Of a stretch of 14,989 nucleotides of DNA, positions 1-6,429 are shown in pieces; positions within the stretch are counted from its first letter, which is position 1, and each line of letters starts with the position of its first letter. The notes under the pieces were generated by a model, which saw only the letters and a program-made list of their open reading frames with translations, did no database searches and had not been told where the DNA came from. The translations under genes were made by a program, and so were the position numbers. Source of the stretch: Rhodospirillaceae bacterium CCH5-H10. Its GTDB lineage: Bacteria; Pseudomonadota; Alphaproteobacteria; Reyranellales; Reyranellaceae. Location: positions 1-14,989 of the forward strand of contig LSKJ01000555.1 in assembly GCA_001557035.1 (NCBI GenBank), in the 5' to 3' direction.

Positions 1-1320
1 GCCGTAGCTGCCCGGTGTGCCCAGCGCGAGGATCGGATCGCCGTCCTTGGTCGAGATCGACGGCGCCATGCACATCGGAAGCTGGTCGCCCGGCTTCACG
101 CGGTTCGGGCTCTTGGGGTTCACGTCGGCCCAGTAGAGGAAGTTGTTGAGGCAGAGGCCGGTGCCGGGCACCACGATGCCCGAGCCGAACACGCTGCCCA
201 GGCTCTGCGTCAGGCAGATCAGATTGCCGTCCTTGTCGGCAATCGAGAACGACGTCGTGTGGCTCTCGTCGGTCGGCGAGACCGGCTCCTGGGGTGGCGT
301 CCACTGCTCGGTCGGGCCGATCACCGGCTTGCCGTCGCGCACGCGGGCGCGGAGCGTCTCGACATGGGCGTCCGACAGGATTTCGGCCAGCTTCTGCGGC
401 GCCGGCACACCGGTCGCGATGCGCACGCCGGCGGCGAGGCGCACGGCGCGCAGCACGGTGTCGACATGCTCGGTCGAATTGCGCTTCATCTTCGCGAGGT
501 CGAAGCCCTCGAGGATTCGCAGGGTCAGCAGGAACTGGAAGCCCTCGCAGGGCGGCGGCGGCACATGGACGGTGCGGCCGCGATAGGTGACGGAAACCGG
601 ATCGCGCCAGGTCGCCTTGGCGGCCAGCAGGTCGTCCATGACCATGCAGCCGCCCAGCTCGGTCAACCGGTCGAGGATTTTCTTCCCGAGCGCACCGCCG
701 TAGAGCAGGCCCGGACCTTCGCTGGCCAGCGCCTCTAGCGTGCGCGCGAGGTCCGGCTGCTTCAGTACGAAGCCCGGCTTCACGTTGCCGGCGCCGGCCG
801 TATAGACGCGCGACCATTCGGGATGCAGCGCCTTGTGTCCGGCCAGTTCGCCGGCGACACCCTGGATTTCCTCGATGTTGAATTCGATCAGCTGGAAGCC
901 GTCGCGTGCGATGGCGATCGCGGGCGCAAAGAGTTCCGGCAACTTCTTCTTGCCATACGTGCCGTTCAGCTCGCACCAGCCGGCGAGATTGCCCGGCGCA
1001 CCGACGGCGAGAGCGCCGCGCTGCAACTGCGCGCGGTTGTTGAGCTTGTCGATCGGAAAGTTCTTCGAGATCGGTCCGACGAAGTCGAGCGTGCGGACGC
1101 GCTTCTCGCTGGCGATGTAGCAGGTCGCGACGCCGCGGCCGGCGAGGCCCGACATGTAAGGCTCGACGACGTTCAGTGCGGCTGCAGTGGCAACCGCCGC
1201 GTCGAAGGCATTGCCGCCGTTGGCCAGGATGCGCGCGCCTGCAGCTGCAGCCAGCGGATGGGCGGCGGCGACCATGCCGTGCCGCGATGCGATTGTCGGA
1301 CGCTTGCCGTGCTGCAGCAT
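1..1320 (-). CDS. gamma-glutamyltransferase-family protein, C-terminus cut by window edge
   Basis: The reading frame is open for 440 codons from ATG at 1320 to the window edge, so the C-terminal part is missing (family members are roughly 530-580 residues). An AAGGGAG ribosome site lies 5 bases before the ATG. The start lacks a signal peptide, suggesting a cytoplasmic enzyme. The Ntn-hydrolase core is clear. The self-cleavage site and Thr nucleophile are in SHTTSFSIADKDGN, with the nucleophile most likely T355. GSGIVVPGTG and LNNF follow at 379-394, and GTPGSYG at 434-440 matches the family GSPGG region. Two substrate residues of E. coli GGT appear replaced: the Arg after the DF motif (R114) aligns with V81, and the oxyanion Ser-Ser pair aligns with M416-C417. 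A gamma-glutamyl substrate is therefore doubtful; a related amidohydrolase such as oxamate amidohydrolase is possible. It is transcribed divergently from the solute-binding gene at 1416. Confidence 0.88.
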   Translation of the reverse strand, partial: MLQHGKRPTIASRHGMVAAAHPLAAAAGARILANGGNAFDAAVATAAALNVVEPYMSGLAGRGVATCYIASEKRVRTLDFVGPISKNFPIDKLNNRAQLQRGALAVGAPGNLAGWCELNGTYGKKKLPELFAPAIAIARDGFQLIEFNIEEIQGVAGELAGHKALHPEWSRVYTAGAGNVKPGFVLKQPDLARTLEALASEGPGLLYGGALGKKILDRLTELGGCMVMDDLLAAKATWRDPVSVTYRGRTVHVPPPPCEGFQFLLTLRILEGFDLAKMKRNSTEHVDTVLRAVRLAAGVRIATGVPAPQKLAEILSDAHVETLRARVRDGKPVIGPTEQWTPPQEPVSPTDESHTTSFSIADKDGNLICLTQSLGSVFGSGIVVPGTGLCLNNFLYWADVNPKSPNRVKPGDQLPMCMAPSISTKDGDPILALGTPGSYG

Positions 1321-1379
1321 ATGATCTCCCTTGAGGCGGGCGGATCGTGCCGCCTCTTTCGCGCTTCGACCAGCGCCAA

Positions 1380-1408
1380 TTGCGCATCGGTGCCGCCGCT
1401 TGCATAAA
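1380..1408 (+). promoter_or_regulatory. possible sigma70-type promoter for the Bug/monooxygenase unit
   Basis: In the 95-base divergent gap, TTGCGC (1380-1385) and CATAAA (1403-1408) are separated by 17 bases. The -35 matches consensus at 3 of 6 positions and the -10 at 4 of 6. Transcription would start almost at the ATG at 1416, giving a nearly leaderless mRNA, which fits the poor ribosome site there. The evidence is weak and based on pattern only. Confidence 0.25.
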
Positions 1409-1415
1409 GACCGGC

Positions 1416-2381
1416 ATGAGCATCAGCCGGCGCAAAGCCTTGACGATCCTTGCGGCAGCTACTGCCGCAGCCACACCCGCGCGAGCGCAGGCATGGCCCA
1501 CGAAGCCGCTCACGATCGTCGTGCCCTATGCCGCCGGCAGCGCCACCGACACGCTGGCGCGCCTGATGGCGGAGCAACTGGCGCCGAAGCTCGGCCAGCC
1601 GGTGATCGTCGACAACAAGGGCGGCGGCAATGGCTCGATCGCCGGCAACTTCGTCGCGAAAGCGCCGCCCGACGGCTACACGCTGATGATCGCGACGGCC
1701 GCCACGCATGCCGGCAATCCCAACCTGATGAAGTCGCTGCCCTACGATTCGCTGGTCGATTTCGCGCCGGCCGGATTCTACGGCTTCATCCAGTTCGTCC
1801 TGCTGGTGCGCGCCGATGCCGGCATGGACACGCTCGCCGACTTCATCAAGCGCGCCAAGGCCAAGCCGCCGCTGACCTCGGGTGCGGGCACACCCTCGGC
1901 GCGAGTCATCACGGCGACGCTGGCCGAACGCCTCGGCACCGACATCACTTATGTGCCGTACAAGTCGGCGCCGCAGGCGCTGGCCGATCTCCTGTCCGGT
2001 CAGATCGACATGACCTTTGCCGACGTGGCCATCGCCGTGCCGCAGGTGAAGGCGGGCAAGGTGAAGGCGCTGGTGATGGCGTCGGATTCGCGCTCGCCGC
2101 TGCTGCCCGAGGTGCCGACTTTTCAGCAAGCCGGGCTGGGCCAGTTCGCGCTCGATGCGTGGTTCGTGATCATGGCGCCCTCGAAGACGCCGCCGGAGGT
2201 CGTGGCGCGGATCGACAAGGCGGTGCAGGAGGTCGTGACCGATCCGGACGTGATCAAGCGCCTGCGCGGCATCTCGTTCGAGCCGCAGCGCAAGGCGCCG
2301 GAAGACGTCCGGCCGTTCATCAAGTCGGAGATCGAGAAGTGGGGCCGGCTCGCCAAGGCCGCCGGCATCGAGAAGGAATGA
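1416..2381 (+). CDS. TctC/Bug-family tripartite tricarboxylate transporter solute-binding protein
   Basis: A 321-residue periplasmic binding protein, the usual length for the family. The N-terminus MSISRRKALTILAAATAA is an export signal with an SRRK twin-arginine-like start, cleaved near ARAQA. The mature protein begins with the family signature WPTKPLTIVVPYAAGSATD, followed by GQPVIVDNKGGGNGSIA and PPDGYTLMIA. The later YVPYKSAPQALADLLSGQID block is also typical. Such proteins bind small carboxylates or other organic acids. No TctA/TctB membrane genes are next to it, so it is an orphan binding protein, as is common in genomes with many Bug genes. ATG 1416 was chosen over upstream starts because it begins the signal peptide. 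Its TGA overlaps an ATG of the downstream monooxygenase, so the two are probably cotranscribed. The ligand cannot be told from sequence. Confidence 0.93.
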   Translation: MSISRRKALTILAAATAAATPARAQAWPTKPLTIVVPYAAGSATDTLARLMAEQLAPKLGQPVIVDNKGGGNGSIAGNFVAKAPPDGYTLMIATAATHAGNPNLMKSLPYDSLVDFAPAGFYGFIQFVLLVRADAGMDTLADFIKRAKAKPPLTSGAGTPSARVITATLAERLGTDITYVPYKSAPQALADLLSGQIDMTFADVAIAVPQVKAGKVKALVMASDSRSPLLPEVPTFQQAGLGQFALDAWFVIMAPSKTPPEVVARIDKAVQEVVTDPDVIKRLRGISFEPQRKAPEDVRPFIKSEIEKWGRLAKAAGIEKE

Positions 2382-2383
2382 CT

Positions 2384-3484
2384 ATGGCTGACAAGATGGA
2401 GGCTGATCCGAAGCGCCTCGAATTCGGCTGGTTCCTGCCCACTGCGGGCGACACCACCGCCTATGGGCTGCCGAGCGCCCAGGTGCCGCCGTCGCTCGAA
2501 CTGTTCGACAGGATCGTCGGCGCGGCCGAAGCCGCGGGCTTCGAATACATGTTGGTGCCGGTGCAGACCGCCTGCTGGGAGGCGTGGATCTCCAGCGCCA
2601 TGATGGTGGCGCGCTCGAAGTCGATGCGCATGCTGGTGGCGGCGCGGCCGAGCTACATCAATCCGGTGCTGCTGGCCAAGATGATCACCGCCTTCGACCA
2701 GCTCTCGGGCGGCCGCATCTGCATCAACCTGATCGCCGGTCAGAGCGAGGCGGAGAACGCTTCCGAAGGCATCAAGTGGGGCAAGGAAGAGCGCTACGAG
2801 ATCATGGACGAGGAAGTCTCGATCCTGAAGGCGCTGTGGACCACCAAAGGTCCGGTGAACTTCGACGGCAAGTTCTATCAGTTGAAGGGCGCGCAGATCC
2901 GGCCCTATCCGCTGCAGCAGCCGCATCCGCGCTTCTATCTCGGCGGCGGCTCGAAGCAGGCCTGGGAGATTTCCGCCAAGCATTCCGACGTGCACCTCTT
3001 TTGGGGCGACACCTACGAGCGCATCCGCGCCAACATGGCCGAGATCAAGTCGATGGCGGCGCGCCACGGGCGCGAGAATGAGATCGGCTTCGGCATGCGC
3101 CTGCAGGTCGTCTGCCGCGAGACCGAGAAGGAAGCCTGGGACTTCGCGCACGGTCTGGTCGAACATGCCAGCGAGGCCCAGAAAGCCTTCGTGAAGGAAC
3201 GCTTCGCTACCTCCGAAGCCAATCGCCGCGTGCGCGAGCTGGCGGCGATCGGCGAGACGATCGAGCCGCATCTGTGGACCGGCATTACCCAGGTCCGGCC
3301 CGGCGCCGGCATCGCCATCGTCGGCGATCCCGAGCAGTGCGCCGATACGCTTCAGAAGTTCATCGATCTCGGCTGCCACTCCTTCTGCCTGTCGGGCTAC
3401 CTGCACGACGAGGAGGCGGAGCGCTTCGGCAAGTGGATCATGCCGATCCTCCGCGAGCGCAATCCGGGACGCATGGCGGCCTGA
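2384..3484 (+). CDS. LLM-class flavin-dependent monooxygenase, SsuD-like
   Basis: A 366-residue bacterial-luciferase-like TIM barrel that resembles alkanesulfonate monooxygenase SsuD along its whole length. Shared blocks include GWFLPTAGD at 15-23, ARPSYINP near 87-94, NLIAGQSE at 115-122, PRFYLGGGS at 182-190, and LSGYLHDEEA near the C-terminus. Family members use FMNH2 and oxygen to cleave C-S bonds or oxygenate small substrates. From memory of E. coli SsuD, C54, R226, R297 and Y331 correspond to C64, R239, the Arg in QVRPGAG, and Y339, all kept. SsuD H11 corresponds to A21 and H228 to Q241, both changed. The substrate may therefore not be a simple alkanesulfonate. GAGAAGG at 2370-2376 sits 7 bases before ATG 2384; ATG 2378, which overlaps the preceding stop, is the alternative. 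No flavin reductase gene is adjacent. The stop lies 1 base from the stop of the convergent hydratase gene. Confidence 0.9.
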   Translation: MADKMEADPKRLEFGWFLPTAGDTTAYGLPSAQVPPSLELFDRIVGAAEAAGFEYMLVPVQTACWEAWISSAMMVARSKSMRMLVAARPSYINPVLLAKMITAFDQLSGGRICINLIAGQSEAENASEGIKWGKEERYEIMDEEVSILKALWTTKGPVNFDGKFYQLKGAQIRPYPLQQPHPRFYLGGGSKQAWEISAKHSDVHLFWGDTYERIRANMAEIKSMAARHGRENEIGFGMRLQVVCRETEKEAWDFAHGLVEHASEAQKAFVKERFATSEANRRVRELAAIGETIEPHLWTGITQVRPGAGIAIVGDPEQCADTLQKFIDLGCHSFCLSGYLHDEEAERFGKWIMPILRERNPGRMAA

Positions 3485-3485
3485 G

Positions 3486-4268
3486 TCAGTCGAAGACGAC
3501 CTCGACTTTCCCCAGTATGCCGAAGTCGGCGACGTGCCGGCTCGCCCTGCCGACCGGCATCATCCCCGTGCAGCTTCCGGTCGTGACGATGTCGCCGGCG
3601 CGCAGCGGCTGACCCACCGTCGCGCGCTGGTTGGCGAGCCACGCGAGCGCATTCAGCGGATGGCCGAGGACGTCCCGCCCGTGGCCCATCCGTTCCTCGC
3701 GGCCGTTCACGCAGAGTCGCACCATTGCTGCCGCGAGATCGTGCTGGCGCCAGTCAGCGACTGCCTGACCGAGCACGAGATGTCCGGCCGCCGAATCGTC
3801 GGCAATCAGGGCATGGATCGGCAACGGACTTCCGCGCGCGATTCGGCGCTCACCGACTTCGATGGCGGGATGAAGCGTGCCGACACGGCCGGCCACCGCT
3901 TCGGCGGTCCATGCCGTCCCGTGTGCGGGCATGTCCTCGGCCAACACGAAAGCGAACTCGCATTCGTCGACCGGCGTCATCAGTTCGTCGAACTTCAGAC
4001 GGCAGGGGCTGCCGTGAATCGCCTCCCAGGCGATCCGGCCATAGATCGGCTGGGTAGCGCCCAGGTCGCGCAGGTTGTCGGGCGCGGTGGCGCCGATCTT
4101 CCAGGCACCCACGACCAGACCGCTTTCCTCGGCGACCCGCGCGGCCACGCGATAGGCCGCGTCCTCGTCGCGGGGCATCGCGTCGTCCGGCAGCCGATCG
4201 ATCAGCCGGCGGCTACGACGAGCCTCCCTCAACAGTGCGGCCAGGGCTGCTTCCGCCTGCGTGCTCAT
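3486..4268 (-). CDS. 2-keto-4-pentenoate hydratase / fumarylacetoacetate hydrolase-fold protein (MhpD-like)
   Basis: A 260-residue protein matching the 2-hydroxypenta-2,4-dienoate hydratase / 4-oxalocrotonate decarboxylase group, the usual length. These enzymes add water to, or decarboxylate, 2-keto dienoic acids in meta-cleavage pathways, using a divalent metal. The metal ligands are visible as E102 and E104 (ECEF) and E137 (HPAIEVGE). The WKIG motif carries the conserved Lys at 57, and GSCTGMMPVGR near 231-241 matches the family GSxTG..P block. GAGGA lies a few bases before ATG 4268. No ring-cleavage dioxygenase or aldolase is nearby, so the pathway is unknown. It is divergent from the LysR gene, which is the obvious candidate regulator. 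Its 3' end abuts the monooxygenase gene with a 1-base gap and no room for a terminator. Confidence 0.88.
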   Translation of the reverse strand: MSTQAEAALAALLREARRSRRLIDRLPDDAMPRDEDAAYRVAARVAEESGLVVGAWKIGATAPDNLRDLGATQPIYGRIAWEAIHGSPCRLKFDELMTPVDECEFAFVLAEDMPAHGTAWTAEAVAGRVGTLHPAIEVGERRIARGSPLPIHALIADDSAAGHLVLGQAVADWRQHDLAAAMVRLCVNGREERMGHGRDVLGHPLNALAWLANQRATVGQPLRAGDIVTTGSCTGMMPVGRASRHVADFGILGKVEVVFD

Positions 4269-4331
4269 CTTTCCTCACCGGTTTCCATGATAGTCTGCCG
4301 GCCGGAGCGACGACGAGCGAGTGGCAAAGCC

Positions 4332-4367
4332 ATGACGATCGATTTTCCCGGCGTGCTCGCGGCCTGA
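4332..4367 (+). CDS. possible 11-residue leader ORF overlapping the LysR start
   Basis: ATG 4332 opens an 11-codon frame (MTIDFPGVLAA) whose TGA (4365-4367) overlaps the LysR ATG (4367-4369) in a TGATG junction. The LysR ATG has no good Shine-Dalgarno sequence of its own, so coupling by reinitiation is possible. The short ORF also lacks a clear ribosome site. It may be chance; conservation would decide. Confidence 0.2.
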   Translation: MTIDFPGVLAA

Positions 4368-5281
4368 TGGCGCGCGCGGCACTCCCCGATGTCGGGGCGC
4401 GTCAGCTCGAAGCGGTCCTGGCGCTGGCCGAATACGGCAGCTTCGTCGCGGCCGCGGCACGGCTCAGGATTTCCCAGCCGGCGCTCACGCGCCTGCTGAA
4501 GCGGCTCGAGATGCAGCTTGGCGTGCGGTTGTTCGAGCGCAGCACGCGCCGTGTCCAGATCACGGCGGCCGGGCGCGAGTTCGCCGCCGTCGCCGAACGC
4601 ATGCTGAACGATCTCGGCATCACGGTGCAAAGCGTGCGCGAGGTGGCGCAGGAACGACGTGGCCTGGTCGTGATCTCGTGCGTGATGTCGGTGGCCGTCG
4701 GACGTCTGCCGCGGATGATCGCGGCCTATCGCGGCGACCGGCCGGGCGTCGAGATCCATGTGCGCGAGGGCGTGTATGCGTCGATCCTCGAAGACGTGCG
4801 CAGCGGCGTTGCCGATTTCGGCATCGGCTATGTCGACGAACTGCCCGATTTTGCGGTCGGCACGGCGCTGGGCCGCGAGACCTTCCATGCCGTCGTGCCG
4901 GTCCGTCACGCGCTCGCGGGGCGCCGCAGCATCGCGTTGGCCGAACTCGCCGCACATCCGATCGTGGCCCTGCCCACCGAATCGCGTACGCGCCGCACGA
5001 TCGACGCAGCGGCGGTGACGGCGGGTCTGCAACTTCACCAGAGGGTGGTGGTGAACCAGATCGCGACCTTGCTGGCCCTGGTCGGTGCCGGGGTAGGAGT
5101 CGGCGTGGTGCCCGGCGGCGCCACCCGCGGCCCGCTGGTCCGCGGCCTGCGATTCATTCCACTGGCCGAGCCCAGGCTGGTGCGCCGCCTCGGTCTTGTT
5201 TCTCTGCGGGAACGCGAGGCCACGCCCGTCGCCTCCGGCTTCATGGCGTTGCTGCGCCGCGAGTGGCCAAAATCCGATTGA
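4367..5281 (+). CDS. LysR-family transcriptional regulator
   Basis: A 304-residue regulator of standard LysR length. The N-terminal winged helix-turn-helix is at about 12-70: RQLEAVLALAEYGSF, then AARLRISQPALTRLLKRLE (helix-turn-helix about 26-48), then LGVRLFERSTRRVQITAAG. The effector-binding domain follows from about 95, with typical VADFGIGYVDE and GAGVGVGVVPG segments. The start at ATG 4367 places the helix-turn-helix at the usual position; upstream in-frame codons read as non-LysR sequence. It is transcribed divergently from the hydratase gene across about 100 bases, the classical arrangement for a LysR activator and its target, so the hydratase unit is the likely target. It also lies 82 bases upstream of, and in the same direction as, the selenoprotein unit. 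The effector is unknown. Confidence 0.93.
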   Translation: MARAALPDVGARQLEAVLALAEYGSFVAAAARLRISQPALTRLLKRLEMQLGVRLFERSTRRVQITAAGREFAAVAERMLNDLGITVQSVREVAQERRGLVVISCVMSVAVGRLPRMIAAYRGDRPGVEIHVREGVYASILEDVRSGVADFGIGYVDELPDFAVGTALGRETFHAVVPVRHALAGRRSIALAELAAHPIVALPTESRTRRTIDAAAVTAGLQLHQRVVVNQIATLLALVGAGVGVGVVPGGATRGPLVRGLRFIPLAEPRLVRRLGLVSLREREATPVASGFMALLRREWPKSD

Positions 5282-5285
5282 TGCA

Positions 5286-5300
5286 GATTGTGCAACAATC
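5286..5300. promoter_or_regulatory. palindromic operator-like site GATTGT-GCA-ACAATC
   Basis: A perfect 6+3+6 inverted repeat lies just after the LysR stop and about 64 bases before the GTG of the selenoprotein-associated gene. Its core TTGTGCAACAA fits the general T-N-G-T-N3-A-C-N-A pattern bound by FadR-type GntR regulators. It does not fit the T-N11-A LysR box. No GntR gene is in the window, so a regulator encoded elsewhere would be needed. A good -35/-10 pair was not found in this gap. Confidence 0.4.
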
Positions 5301-5363
5301 CCGTCTATCAGGTTGATCTTGGCATAGCGGCCCGGCGGACTATGCTTGGGCTGGAGGTTTACC

Positions 5364-6419
5364 GTGCAGTTTGCATCCCGATCCTACTCGGCCGACAGCA
5401 TCTCGGCCGTCCAGGAACTCTACCATTCCAACGGCTGGACCGATGGCCTGCCGATCGTGCCGCCGACGCGCGAGGCGGTGCAGGAGTGCCTGGAATGGGT
5501 GATGATGCCGCCCGACCAGCTCATCGGCATCGAGCCGGTGCGCGGCCTCGCCATCACCGCCGAGAAGCTCGCGATCAATGCCGTGATGGCGGGTTGCCTG
5601 CCCATGCATTTCCCGGTCGTCGTGACCGCCTGGACCGCCATGATGCAGGACGAGTTCCTGATGCACGGCGCCACCGCCAGCACGGGCGGCTGCGCGGTCC
5701 TGGTCATCCTGAACGGGCCGATCCGGCTCGAGATCGGCGCCAGCGGCACGTTCAACGCGCTCGCCAATTCCGACAGGGCGACGGCGGTCATCGGGCGCGC
5801 CATCCGGCTCTGCCTGATCAACCTGCTGGACGACCGGCCGGGCGTGATCGACCGCTCGACGCTCGGCCATCCCGGCAAGTTCAGCTACTGCGTCGCCGAG
5901 GACGAGGAGGACACGACCTGGCTGCCGCTGGCCGAGCATCGCGGCGTGCCGAAGGGCGCATCCTCCGTCACGGTGATGTCCGCGGGCGCGCCGCGCCAGC
6001 TGATGAACGAATGGACCACCAAGCCGGAGGAGATCCTCGAGACCTTCGCGGCCGAGATGCGCGCCAACATGCGCCACTACTCGATCCATCCGGGCAACTA
6101 CGCGATCGTCATTCCCAAGCAGTTGCGCGAGCATCTGCAGGCGGGCGGCTGGACCAAGGCCGACATCGCGACCTTCATCCATGAGCGCGCGCGTATCCAT
6201 CGCCGCGAATGGTCCGAGGTCGGCAAGGGCGCCGTCGTGCGCGATCGCGGCGACAGCGTCTATACCGCGATGGATTCGCCCGACCAGCTTCTGGTCGTGG
6301 CCGCCGGCGGTCCCGCCGGCGGCTTCGGCGCCGTCATCCCGCCGTGGCTCGGCAACAAGAGCTATGCCGTCACCCTTCCCATCGGCGTCTGCGTCGATTG
6401 CGAACCGCCCAAGAAGTAA
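5364..6419 (+). CDS. conserved protein associated with the UGSC selenoprotein, function unknown
   Basis: A 351-residue soluble-looking protein with no signal peptide or clear membrane helix. GTG 5364 is preferred because TGGAGG (5352-5357) lies 6 bases upstream; the in-frame TTG at 5346 is the alternative. Visible blocks are GWTDGLPIVPPT (24-35), TAEKLAINAVMAGC (65-78), a Gly-rich GGPAGGFGAVIPPW segment near the C-terminus, and a terminal CVDC (C343, C346). The CxxC at the extreme C-terminus could be a redox pair or metal site. The gene ends 10 bases before the selenoprotein ATG, with the ribosome site for the latter spanning the stop codon, so the two are almost certainly cotranscribed. I believe this family often neighbours UGSC proteins, but that is from memory and not tested. 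An accessory or catalytic partner that handles the substrate of the selenoprotein is an inference. Confidence 0.8.
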   Translation: MQFASRSYSADSISAVQELYHSNGWTDGLPIVPPTREAVQECLEWVMMPPDQLIGIEPVRGLAITAEKLAINAVMAGCLPMHFPVVVTAWTAMMQDEFLMHGATASTGGCAVLVILNGPIRLEIGASGTFNALANSDRATAVIGRAIRLCLINLLDDRPGVIDRSTLGHPGKFSYCVAEDEEDTTWLPLAEHRGVPKGASSVTVMSAGAPRQLMNEWTTKPEEILETFAAEMRANMRHYSIHPGNYAIVIPKQLREHLQAGGWTKADIATFIHERARIHRREWSEVGKGAVVRDRGDSVYTAMDSPDQLLVVAAGGPAGGFGAVIPPWLGNKSYAVTLPIGVCVDCEPPKK

Positions 6420-6429
6420 GAGGAACCCC

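Noticed and set aside
1331..2383. A long 717-codon reading that extends the monooxygenase upstream across the Bug gene.
   Set aside because: The upstream portion is an out-of-frame shadow of the Bug protein; SsuD similarity starts at about 2420 and a ribosome site precedes 2384.
3534..4367. A 277-codon plus-strand frame opposite the hydratase gene.
   Set aside because: The minus strand encodes a recognisable hydratase with its metal ligands. The plus frame has no features except the last 11 codons, reported separately as a possible leader.
5313..5346. TTGATC and TATGCT as a promoter for the selenoprotein unit.
   Set aside because: The spacer is 22 bases, too long for a sigma70 promoter.
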